Shown here piece by piece: positions 23,850 to 34,806 of a stretch of DNA of 64,000 nt. Made by a program: the position numbers and the translations under genes. Under the pieces are notes generated by a model, which was not told the DNA's origin, searched no databases, and worked only from the letters and a program-made list of their open reading frames with translations. Position 1 is the first letter of the stretch, and every line of letters starts with the position of its first letter. Origin of the DNA: Rheum nobile (lineage: Eukaryota > Streptophyta > Magnoliopsida > Caryophyllales > Polygonaceae); NCBI GenBank assembly GCA_027886185.1, contig WOAB01000317.1, positions 992,001-1,056,000 on the forward strand, in the 5' to 3' direction.

Positions 23850-25485
23850 AAATATTGCTATTAGGGTTTGATCTAAACTATAGATGATTCTGGATTTTGG
23901 TTGTATAACTTGATTTATATTTTACTTTAAATTATCTCTGTTGGTTGGTGATATTTTATGGGATCAATTACAATTTTCACGCTTCCCAAACACAATTCTT
24001 AAATCAATGCACCCCAAAATTGCCATGGAAGCGGCTTGCTAGCTAATAAATTGAAGTTGTGACATTCTTATTGGTCTTTTCACCATCAATTGTGTTATAC
24101 CAAGTATAAATCAGTTGCTGTAAGTTTATGCAATTTTATAAAATAATCAATTTCTGTGTGTTTAGTGGATTAAAAAATAACTATAAGCTCTGTTCAAGTC
24201 TATCTACTATTTCTGCGTTGTGATGAACTCAAGTAGTAGTAGTGACTTCTCTACAAAAAAATAGTAGTAGTAGTGTAGTACTAACCCAAAACATTGCTGT
24301 TGGACTAGGCCCAATATAAAAGATCATTAACTGGGCTGTTTTGAATTAATGGGCCCTGGCCCAATTCATTTTTTCAGTATACTACCAAATTTGTTAAGAT
24401 ATGCGTGGTGGTAAACAGCGTGTAGACTAGTTTTCTGGATGTTTTCATTTCAAGATTGCACTTTTTTTTCTTTTTTTGATAAGGTAAGATTTCGAGATTT
24501 CAAAAAACATAAAATCTAAAATGTTGAGAATTTCAAGATTGCACTTGATTTTAGGTGTTATGTATTTTTTGAGTTTCTGAATATTTTCTTCTATAAATAT
24601 ACTAAAAACACCTTTACTGTTTTGAAAAAAAAAACTTGTATTGATGCTACAAAAAGGGAACACCAGTCCAAAAACTGCCCAACATTCGGCTTGAAATTTA
24701 TACAAAATCAGTAATATTTTTCTTACATATCACATGTATAATTGTTGAGTGAAGATAATGGTAAACGTATGAGATGATGGGGATTATAAACAAAGCCATT
24801 AAATCAAAATATACGTCCAAATGTATCTTTTGGGTTTAAATGAGCCCTTTATATTTTGATGAAGTACTACTTGTGGGGCATGAGCAAAGTGATCGAGCAA
24901 CAAGACTTTCTTTATGTATGAAATTAATGTGCTTCTCAATCATAAGGACTCCACAAAAAACAAACCAAAAGCATTTTATTTAATTGAAACTAGAGTAACA
25001 AAAAGTCATTTTTTGCATAAAATATGTTGTTTTTTATTTTTTTATTTTTAGCTTTGTTGGAATGGTCTTTGCTGGCTCTCTTTCTTTCTTTCCTTTTTTT
25101 TTTGTTTTAAAGATTTGGTGTTTGCTTGAGTGGTAGGGTGTCTTGAGAGGAGAGAAAAGAACATGTTAGCCCCCTTTTTCAACCTACAAAGAAACAATTT
25201 AAAAACCCAATTTACAGCAGAAGGGAGGGAACTTAAAATTACCGAGAAAATTAAAATTAAATTAAAAATCCAATAAATAGTATATTTTTTGTGTCTTTTG
25301 GTTAAGATGGGTCACTTTCCACTTCATAGGATGGAAAGAGGGAGAAATTGGTGTAAGCCTTCACATGGGGGAGGCCATAAAATAATCCTACAAAAGACTG
25401 ACATGTCCAAATCATGGTTTTGCTAAAAACAATTCATTGCAATAAGAAAAGAGTTTGCATTTCTCCCCCCTATATATATCTCTTA
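23850..25485. other. Intergenic, AT-rich
   Basis: No gene was seen. There are GTA trinucleotide repeats near 24233-24278 and several homopolymer runs. Confidence 0.6.
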
Positions 25486-25487
25486 CT

Positions 25488-25857
25488 TAGACCCGTCAAA
25501 AATCGACTCAATCCGGAAATCCGACCCGACCCGACCTGAAAGAATCTGAACCCGAACGTCACTGGGTCAAGAAGGACCCGAATTCGACTCGACCCGAACG
25601 CAAATTCGAGTTCACGGGTCCCCTTTATTTTGTATATTTTATTTCATTTATATTAAATATTTTAATATATTTTATTAAATAATAATATAATAGTAATTAT
25701 ATTATTATAATTATTTTATTAAAGTTAAAAATCATAATAACAATCATAAAAAAAGAACATGTTTGACCCGTCGGGTCAACCCAAACCCGCCCGACCCGAA
25801 AATTTTACCAACCCGATCGATCCGAACCCGATCAGCCCGACCCAGTTGACAGGTTTA
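25488..25857. mobile_element. hAT-like MITE with GACCCG-rich ends
   Basis: The terminal inverted repeats are TAGACCCGTCAA at the left and, inverted, TAAACCTGTCAA at the right. Inside both ends lie clusters of GACCCG/CCGACCC words around an extremely AT-rich centre, a layout typical of hAT non-autonomous elements with subterminal repeats. The flanking 8-mers CTCTTACT and CTCTCAGT agree at six positions, consistent with an aged 8-bp target duplication. No transposase. Confidence 0.65.
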
Positions 25858-25879
25858 CTCTCAGTGTATAAAATACTAT

Positions 25880-26390
25880 TAGAGAGTTTTATCAAAATCA
25901 ACACTGATGAAAATACCAAAACGAATGGAGATTCTAGCTATGGATATATTTTTAGAAATAACAAAGGTGAATCAACTTTCTTGTTTGGCGGGAAAATTGG
26001 AACCTCAACCCCACTAAAAACAGAAACCATTTGCAGTTAGAAATGTGTTGGTTAAAGCCTATGAATTAGGCATTACAAATATCCAAGTTGAATGCGATAA
26101 TCTCACCATTATCAACGTCCTTAATAAAATCTGGCACTGTCCATGGGATATTGAAATTCTTATTTCTGATATCCTTTGTGTTTTACAACTGTTTTCTTCA
26201 GTGCAAATTCGTCATGTCTTCCGAGAGACTAACGTTGTGGCCGATTTAATTGCTAAGATGGGACAACAGGTTTCGTTGGAAGATATTAGAGCAAATGTAG
26301 AGTTTTTAGTTCTCATCCGAAAGGATGCTATAGACTGAGAAATTGACTCTTTGTGGTTTTCGGTCTAATTCTTACTGTATCAAAAAAAGT
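25880..26390 (+). pseudogene. Truncated LINE tail with RNase H domain
   Basis: The segment encodes a plant RNase H-like (RVT_3) domain: FIKINTDENTKTNGD (first Asp), TPLKTETICS and VRNVLVKAYELGI (Glu), NIQVECDNLTIINVL (Asp), then RHVFRETNVVADLIAKMG. The two halves are in different frames: a frameshift lies near 26030-26045. The segment ends in TATCAAAAAAA at about 26378-26388, a typical plant L1 3' terminus, so it is best explained as a severely 5'-truncated LINE and not a host RNase H gene. Confidence 0.75.
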
Positions 26391-26394
26391 GACT

Positions 26395-27389
26395 TTTTAG
26401 TCCATAAAATTTGATCAACGTTTTGTGTAGTTTTAGAATTTCTAGGTAATTAATAGTGATTTATGAAATTTTATTTTTGTTTGACTTCTTTTCGTTTAAT
26501 CTTTCCATTCATTGGTGTAAGAGTGTAAGAGGGTTTTGATTATTTATTATGCGGAAAATTGAGAAAAAAATGTAAGATTTTAGAAATACTTAAATATTTT
26601 TCTTAAATGTTATGTTGATAAGGCGACACTTACTTTAGATTGAAAGGAGTAATATTTTCTTTCCTTATCAAAACTGTTTTAAGTGATTTGATTTTTTTTA
26701 TTTTTTTGAAAGGTTTTAACTTTTAAGTGATTATTTGAAGATGTAGCTTTAGCAAAAACAAATAATTTTCTACAATTTGATCGGTTACAAATGTTAAAAG
26801 CTTATCTAATATAATACTGTAAGCAAAATATATAAATTAGCTAATTAAGTTCAAAATACTACACTTATTATACAATTAATGCTAATACAATCCATTATCA
26901 ACTAATTGACAAATAAATAAAACAAGTAATAGCTAAGCTCACTTTGTCAAATTCCCATATTGTCCCCGAAATTTGCCATTCTTGTCCTCAAAATCATGTA
27001 AGCACATGGGGAGGTTAATTCTGTCCAAAATCTGACTATCCATGAACGTATACAAAACACTTTTCCCCCCACCACAATTGGAAATTAAAATATATCATTT
27101 TGACGAATGTACGTACCTATATAATGATTTTTATTGTGTGATGTTGAAAACAAAACACATAGATCATCATAATACATTAAGACATAGGTTTGTTTAGCAT
27201 ATATATAATATATCCTTATCTTTTTATTCACAACAAAAGAACCCATAAGCGTTATTCTTTAAGAGAGTTTAGACAGACAGTAGGTAAATCTAAAGTTTTT
27301 ATAGGCTTGTTTGTAAACCACGTGAACTAGATAATTAATTAACGCATCTGCTATATACATTACTTTTTTAAAACTCTCGCATTATAAAT
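26395..27389. other. Intergenic, AT-rich
   Basis: No gene, RNA or repeat could be supported in this stretch. Confidence 0.6.
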
Positions 27390-27483
27390 CTCTACGCAGG
27401 TATCTGGCATACGTTAGATTTTTGCTTAGAGGATGAAATTTCTCTACGCAGGTATCTGGCGTACGCCAGATACTTGCGTAGAG
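27390..27483. repeat. Two adjacent 42-bp palindromes at the foldback element end
   Basis: At 27442-27483 a 42-bp palindrome has 21-bp arms with a single mismatch, centred on GGCGTACGCC and bounded by CTCTACGCA and TGCGTAGAG. A more decayed copy of the same 42-bp unit lies at 27390-27431, ten bases before it. Its first half (CTCTACGCAGGTATCTGGC) is intact and its second half has drifted. Confidence 0.9.
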
Positions 27484-27734
27484 CTAAAATATGATATGGG
27501 AGTTGGGAATTTTTTTTAAATATGATATGGGAGTTTTATTTTTTTAACTGGACACAACCAAGTGAAGAACATATTTTTTTTAAATCTGCATTTGACTCTA
27601 GTAATAGACGTTATAAAGTAATCAATGTTACATGGCAATAAATTCGTTTGTATCATGAGGTTTCAATATACTTTTATTCATATACATTTCTCCACCAATT
27701 TGTTTGATATTAACTGTTTGTTATTATTATTCTC

Positions 27735-29578
27735 AAAAATCACATATAACTATCGTTATATCTTATAGTTATATCCAATTTGGTTATATCATATAGTTAT
27801 ATAACCATAGTATATTACTATGGTTATATAACTATATGATATAACCAAATTGGATATAACTATACTATATAATCATAGTATATAACTATAGAATATAACC
27901 AAATTGGATATGACTATAAAATATAATATATGATATAGTCATAATATATAACTATAAGATATAATCATAGTATATAACTATATGATATTACCATAGTATA
28001 TAACTATATAATATAATATAGGATATAACCAAAGTATATAACTACAGGATATAACGATATGATATAACCAAATTGGATATAACTATACGATATAACCATA
28101 GTATATAACTATAGGATATACCCATAAGATATAACCAATTTGGATATAACCATAGGATATACCCATAAGATATAACCAAATTGGCTATAACTATATGATA
28201 TAACCATAATATATAACTATAGGATATAACCATTGTATATAACTAAAGGATATAACCATAGTATATAACTATAGGATATAACCATAAGATATAACCAAAA
28301 TGGATATAACAATAAGATATACCCGTAGTATATAGCTATACTATATAACCATAGTATATAACTATAGGATATAACCATAAGATATAACCAAATTGGATAT
28401 AACTATAAGATATAATCATAATATATAATTATAGAATATAACGATATGATATAACCAAATTGGATCTCACTATAAGATATAACCATAGTATATAACTATA
28501 GGATATACCCATAAGATATAACCAAATTGGATATAACTATATGATATAATCATAATATATAACTATAGGATATAACCATTGTATATAACTAAAGGATATA
28601 ACCATATTATATAACTATAGGATATAACCAAATTGGATATAACTATAAGATATAACCATAATATATAACTATAGGATATAACCATAGGATATAACCATAG
28701 TATATAACTATAGGATATAACCATAAGATATAACCAAATTGGATATAACTATAAGATATAACCCTAGTATATAATTGTAGGATATAATCATAATATATAA
28801 CTATAGGATATAACCATAGTATATAACTATAGGATATAACCATAATATTACCAAATTGGATATAACTATAGGATATAACCATAAGATATAATCAAATTGG
28901 ATATAACCATATTATATAACTATAGGATATAACCATAGTATATAACTAAAGAATATAACCGTAGTATATAACTATAAGATATAACCGTAAGATATAACCA
29001 AATTGATAACTATAAGATATAACCATAGTATATAACTATAGGATATAACCATAAGATATAACCAAAATGGATATAACTATAAGATATAACCATAATATAT
29101 AACTATAGGATATAACCATAGGATATAACCATAGTATATAACTATAGGATATAACCATAAGATATAACCAAATTGGATATAACTATAAGATATAGCCATA
29201 GTATATAATTATAGGATATAACCATAATATATAACTATAGGATATAATCATAGTATATAACTAAAGGATATAACCATAGTATATAACTATAGGATATAAC
29301 CATAATATTACCAAATTGGATATAAATATAGGATATAACCATAAGATATAATCAAATTGGATATAACTATAAGATATAACCATAGTATATAACTATAGGA
29401 TATAATCATAGTATATAACTAAAGAATATAACCGTAGTATATAACTATAAGATATAACCGTAAGATATAACCAAATTGATAACTATAAGATATAACCATA
29501 GTATATAACTATAGGATATAACCATAGTATATAACCAAATAATATAACCGTAGCATATAACTATAAGATATAACCATA
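27735..29578. repeat. AT-rich satellite-like array of ATATAACC/ATATAACT units
   Basis: The array is built from 13-base words of the type GGATATAACCATA and GTATATAACTATA, giving a 26-base dimer, punctuated by AACCAAATTGGATATAAC. A higher order is visible. The rare variant CATAATATTACCAAATTGGA occurs at 28841 and 29301 (460 apart), and ACTAAAGAATATAACCGTAG near 28945 and 29418 (about 473 apart), with similar neighbours. Frames read from it (for example minus-strand 28643-28882) are translation of the repeat and not genes. Confidence 0.92.
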
Positions 29579-29869
29579 GTTATATGTGATTTTCGAGAAT
29601 ATTAATAACAAATAATTAATAATAAACAAATTGGTGGAGAAAAGTACATGAATAAAAGTATATTGAAACCTCATGATACAAACGAATTTATTGCCATGTA
29701 ACATTGATTACTTGATAACGTCTATTACTAGAGTCAAATGCAGATTTTTAAAATAATAGTGTTCACTTGGTTGCGTCCAGTTTTTTTTTTTTTTTTTTTA
29801 ATCGTGCGCAAGAATATTCGTCTTTTCGCACTACAATCTTCTATGCAATAATATTGCGTAGAAGATATA

Positions 29870-30075
29870 ACCATAGTATAACTATAAGATATAACCAAAT
29901 TGGATATAACTTTAAAATATAATCATAGTATATAACTATATGATACAACCATAGTATATAACTATATAATATAACCATAGTATATAACTATATGATATAA
30001 TATAGGATATAACCATAGTATATAACTATGGAATATAATCATAAGACATAATCAAATTGGATATAACTATAAGAT
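29870..30075. repeat. Second, smaller block of the ATATAACC array
   Basis: The same units resume after the internal arm copy (29580-29790) and a non-repeat spacer. They run directly into the outer right arm. Confidence 0.85.
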
Positions 30076-30394
30076 ATAACCATAGTTCTGTGATTTTCGA
30101 GAATAATAATAACAAACAGTTAATATCAAACAAATTAGTGGAGAAATGTACATGAATAAAAGTATATTGAAACCTCATGATACAAACAAATTTATTACAA
30201 TGTAACATTGATTACTTTATAACGTCTATTACTAAAGTCAAATGCAGATTTAAAAAAACATGTTCTTCACTTGGTTGTGTCCAGATTTTTTTTTTTTCAG
30301 GATCTGACGTGCCCAATTTCAAAAAAATCTCCAACTCCCATATCATATTTTAGCTATACGCAAGTATCTGACATACGCCGGATATCTGGTTATA

Positions 30395-31589
30395 TATAAG
30401 AGGATAAATTACCCGGCTTATTTAATTGATACCCGTTATTTTCCTGTTATTTTTTGTAAAAACGAGTGATATATGGATCCATCTTTTCATGCGTGTTGAA
30501 TAAATCCAATGTAAGGTAAAGCCTTTTTTATATATATATATTATTTTATTTACAAGGCTATTAAGCGTTTGGTTAAGAGAAGACTCATTTCACGCCGTGT
30601 CTAATTAATCATATGGCTTGTAACATGGGTTTGTTAAATCTTCACAAAATTATTGGGTTGAAAGAAACTTATATGAAGCCTTAAAAATTGAAGTTATTTG
30701 TCCAATTCGGAGCTTCCAACGACGTCATGAAGTCTTTCAATTCATTCAATTGTATGTGTTGGCGTGGGATATATATTAAGAAATTAGCATTTGTCGTTGA
30801 GTTCAATTAGTTTATATTATGGGGGGTAAATATATAATAAATACTAGAAATCAGAGCCCCGTGTGATTTGTTACTTTTGTTGAGGACGTATTGATCTAGT
30901 GCTTGAGTGTGCGGTGAAGCGTTGTCGTTGGGGATATGTAAAACGACCTAAACTAATGTATTGTTGAGTTTATGGTGGGGATTTGCTTGGTTTTGCAATC
31001 GAATGTTTAAAGTTTGGTTGTACGCGTAATGGTATGAGGCTTTATTATATGTATTTGGTTTGAGAGACTAAAAGGCGTTGTCTTGGGTCAAACTTTGCAT
31101 GTATTAAAATTTCCATGTTCGAGACAACGAGAGAAGTTGTATGGTTGATACCAAAAATTGGAATGCTATGCAACAATGCATTATGTTGAATGAGCACGTC
31201 CCTCAGCGTGAGAGCTTGCAAATGAAGCAATTGAGGAGTCTACGATGTCCCAAACCTGCGACAATAGAAGCTCATCTGGTAAACCTAGTGGATTTATTCT
31301 GCTAAAGCTATTTAAATATTTGAGCCCCTAAAGATTCTTAAAGCGCATATTTGTATAAAACATTGCATTCACGTACCTCATGTTTGCCGGATTGGTTGAT
31401 ATGCATTCCATGCTATCCAATGGTGACCAATGTGTTGTATCATACGATGCTAGACCTGGGACATGAGTAAATATATATGAGCCAACTATGGTGAAAGCGT
31501 GATATTATGATAGATATAGTGCGCTTCAAGTATGTGTTGTGTAACATTATAATCCCATGTGATCATCATTTACGCCAGGTTTATAGAGT
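30395..31589. other. Helitron 3' flank, non-coding
   Basis: No gene was recognised. Near 30843-30866 the plus strand reads ACTAGAAATCAGAGCCCCGTG, whose complement ends in CTAGT after a GC-rich block, as plant Helitron 3' ends do. A paired hairpin arm is not clear, so the boundary is tentative. Confidence 0.4.
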
Positions 31590-33258
31590 TTAGTGAGTCC
31601 GGACATATTTTACGTAATGGGTTGTAGTACTTACATTCATTTCGGTGGCCAAGTGATTGAATGACTCTTTGAAAACTATATTTCGTGTGTAGTTAGCTGG
31701 CTCTTTTCCCGTTGGTAGTAACAGGACACTGAGTCCTTGTGGGTGTGTAACTCTAGACACTGCTACATAGAGCTGACCGTGACAGAAAACTGGCCTTGGT
31801 AAATACAACCCCACATGCTTGAGTGATTGCCCCTGGCTTTTATTGATAGTCATAGCATAGCAAGCTTTTAGTGGGAATTGACGACGTTTTATAACGAATG
31901 GCCATTTAGATTGGGTGGCGTTTAGTGTTATCCTAGGAATTAGGACTTTGTTTCCTACGCACGTGCCAGTAATAATCTCAGCCTCAACGACCCACTCCCC
32001 TAAATGTGTAATGATGAGACGGGTGCCGTTGCACAGTCCTTGTGAAGGGTTTACATTTCTTAGAAGCATCACCGGCAACCCTTCCTTCAATTCAAGTGCG
32101 TGTGGTGGGATTCCTGTAATTTAGTGTCCATGTTATTTTCGTTAGTTGATGAGTTTACAACTGATTAGGCATAGTGTATGGAAAGGTAAGAGAACTGTAC
32201 CAGGGAAGTCTTGGTTGTTCAAGAATTCGGGTGGGTACAAATGCTCTTGTTCAGCCACATCGATAGATGCCTTGCAAACTTCATCTGCGCTTTTGTATGT
32301 CCTCATTTGCCCGTGCAGACGGTTGAACATGTAGCGGTTTATCTGATCGGCATCTTCATTTAAAGGGGTTAGAATAGCTATGTCTTGGAGGTATGACGGG
32401 TTGATTTCGTTTGCCATGAAATCTGGAAAGACTTTGGCAATTAGCTGCGCAATCGGATCTATCCCTGGCCCGATTATGAACTCTTGTGGGATCTCAGTCC
32501 ATGTTTCTTCCTCTTCATTGTCTAGCGCGATTGATTCAGCATTTCCATCTCCGATCTTTTGAATCCATTTGTTGAATTGTTGTTTTTGGATGTCAATCTC
32601 CCCATTGGCTTGCTCGTCATTCACCCTCATGCTCTTTTTTAACGTGAGAACCTGAAAATGGCTCCAAATAGGGGAATTGCTGATGCAAGCTTGAACGATG
32701 TCTTGTCGTTTCCCTTTTGTAATTACTGGTAATATTTGCCTGAAATCTCCGCCTAGTAGTACTGTTATACCGCCAAACAGCTTGTGCTTGTTGTTGCCAT
32801 GTTTGATGCTTTGGATGTCTTGCAATGTTCTGTTCAATGCCTCGAATGCATTTCTATGAGCCATTGGAGCCTCATCCCAAATAACCAGCTTGACTTCATG
32901 CATCAGGTGTGCTAACTGAGTGTTTTGTTTAATACCACATGTGCTATTATCAAGCAACTCGATGGGGATTAGAAACCTGTTGTGGGCTGTCCGGCCGCCT
33001 GGTAATAGAAGGAAAGCAATACCCGTGCGAAGAAAAATTGTTAGATGTGAGCGTAATGGAATGTGCGATGTATCTTTTTTTGGGTATGAAGGCAGTAGTT
33101 GAGTACGTACCTGACGATGCGACGACAAGAACGATGTTCTCTTGTGATCTTATGTGGGCCATTATTGTCTTGTAGAGATAAGTTTTCCCTGTTCCGCCCG
33201 CCCCATAAATGAAGAAGAACTCCCCGGTTGTCCGGTGAGAAAATGGTGAGAAAATCAC
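31590..33258 (-). pseudogene. Helitron PIF1-like helicase, C-terminal fragment
   Basis: The minus strand encodes the helicase part of a plant Helitron RepHel protein. Exon-like block 1 (33258-33111) has Walker A GAGGTGKT. Block 2 (about 33022-32201) has LLPGGRTAHNRF, the DEAP box VIWDEAPMAH, and LLGGDFRQILPVI. Block 3 (32113-31590) has LKEGLPVMLLRN, GLCNGTRLI, AMTINKSQGQSL and YVAVSRV (PIF1 motif VI region). The block 2/3 intron has a clean donor GTACAG and acceptor TTACAG and joins FPG to IPPHALEL in phase. The block 1/2 junction has donor GTACGT, but the acceptor position shows CGG where AGG is expected. The HUH replication-initiator domain and N-terminal region are missing, so it is an incomplete copy. 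Confidence 0.9.
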
Positions 33259-33545
33259 TGCTTAACTAAATGATCTACATTAAGCCAATTGGCTATGTAT
33301 TGCCCGTTATTGAAAGCCAATTGTAACTCCTTGCAGTTTCAAATGCACAATGTAACTGTGAAATTAATCATGCATAGTCATCATGAGAAAGTTATGTTGC
33401 TAGTTACAAGTTGGCTCTCATTCATGGCCAATTAAATCCCTACATCACCCTAAATATACTTCGTGCAGAACCCTTCCTTCGATGCCCGCCATTCTTGATT
33501 TATTGTGTGTTCACGAGAGCCTTATTGCCCATACCAAAGCTGCAA

Positions 33546-34127
33546 ATGGATTCAACATCTACCAAAAGCTCCTCCAAGCCCAGCTCCTCCGAACAAGCCA
33601 CCCACGAGGGGATGATGAAGGCGATCGATACATTTTTAGCTTCTTCATACATCCCATTCACCGAGCTTGGTGTTGGTGTGGACCGGCCTGTGAAGGCGAT
33701 GGTGGTACGCAAGTGGGATTTGATAACGCTGCAAAAACATTACATAAGTACAGAATATATATTGGCCGATCATCAGGTACCACCATTTTGCTTACCTTAC
33801 TTTGCCTGCTCTTAAAGGTTGTTGCGGTGCTTACTTTATTTGTCTTGTGCGCCAGGGAGGTGCCATCCACTGCGTGGCCAGGGCAAATATCAGCCACTAC
33901 TTCACGGACAAGCTCCTGGTGGGGGAAGTTTACTCCATCGCCAACTTCACCGTTGCCCAGCCAAAGCCTGGGTATCGCATCCGCAACGCTGACCCCTTCG
34001 TGCTACACTTGGAGGGCAACAGTATAGTCCGGCACCTCCGCTGCTCCCCAGAAGGATTCAATAAGTACCCACTCTAGTTGGTACCCATACAAGAGGTGGT
34101 GGACAACGGCTCGAAATACCTCATAGG
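33546..34127 (+). pseudogene. RPA1-like single-stranded DNA binding fragment (OB fold), broken
   Basis: Two exons join in phase: 33546-33776 (77 codons, donor GTACCA) and from 33856 (acceptor GCCAG). The product begins MDSTSTKSSSKPSSSEQ and then has the OB-fold pattern of the RPA70 DBD-A/DUF223 group: VKAMVVRKWDL, GGAIHCVARANISHYFTDKL, EVYSIANFTV and YRIRNADPFVLHL. A TAG at 34075-34077 ends the frame. However, the same frame continues with LVPIQEVVDNGSKYLI up to a possible donor at 34128 (GTCAGC), which is how complete relatives read. The stop is therefore probably premature and the rest of the protein is missing. RPA-like genes are frequent passengers of plant Helitrons, which fits the helicase next door on the opposite strand. 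Confidence 0.75.
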
Positions 34128-34129
34128 TC

Positions 34130-34800
34130 AGCCTTACTTGAACTATTTACTATTCTTCCTTCTTTCGCAAGGTCCTAGGCACAACACCGCTACATTACTT
34201 TAACAATGTGCCAGAAAAAGAGCAGTGAAAGCGATATACACAAAGGCATGAGTTCAGGCACGCATCCTCCACGCATAATGAACACCCATAACACAGAGTA
34301 CTCAAATACCTTGCATAAACATTAGTTTTTTGTGTATACCAGGGGATAAACCATAACAAATATAGTCTTGCACCAGTCAAAAAACGAGCGCAAATTAGGG
34401 ACAACTTCACAACCAAAATTCACGGCCATCAGCTACCAAGTGAGGTTACATTAGGAACAAAGCCACATGCAAAGTACACAGAGAGGTATCAACTATCAAC
34501 TCAGGCTAGGAGCAAACGCATGATCACACCAAAGAGTAACAACATTGTAACAAAAAATGTTGAAAGCGAGGAATAAATTGGAGTTTAAAAGTCAGGAAAA
34601 GTATGCACTATGAAGTGAAGTTAAATTAGCAACGAAGCCACATACTAAGGCCGCACCCAAGTATCAACTGTGAACTCAACCCAGGAGCAAAATCAAGATC
34701 AAAGCAAACACTGAATAAAATTCAATGGAATTTCGGTGAAAGGGAGGAACAAGCTGTTTAGGGGGCACAATCGTACCTAATCCACACGACCCCATCATCG
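34130..34800. other. Helitron-zone spacer
   Basis: No gene was recognised. Similar phrases recur (GGTTACATTAGGAACAAAGCCACATGC near 34440 and GTTAAATTAGCAACGAAGCCACATAC near 34620, followed by TATCAACT), giving a diverged direct repeat of about 180 bp. Confidence 0.5.
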
Positions 34801-34806
34801 AAAACC

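Larger units (their letters stand above)
27442..30389. mobile_element. Long-arm foldback DNA element carrying an AT-rich tandem array
   Basis: The left arm (27451 to about 27770) returns inverted at the right (30389 down to about 30080) with high identity. Shared stretches include TAAAATATGATATGGGAGTT, GGACACAACCAAGTGAAGAAC, TAATAGACGTTATAAAGTAA and TCATGAGGTTTCAATATACT. Between the arms is a tandem array. A second, internal copy of the right-arm inner portion lies at about 29580-29790, so the right side is duplicated. No transposase is encoded. The structure fits a foldback or long-TIR (Mutator-like) non-autonomous element; I cannot define the target duplication or the superfamily. Confidence 0.85.

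Noticed and set aside
27735..29578. Long Tyr/Ile/Val/Leu-rich frames on the minus strand
   Set aside because: They are translations of the ATATAACC tandem array, with periodic residues and no domain.
27735..29578. CRISPR array
   Set aside because: Repeats are contiguous, AT-only variants without unique spacers, in a plant nuclear context.
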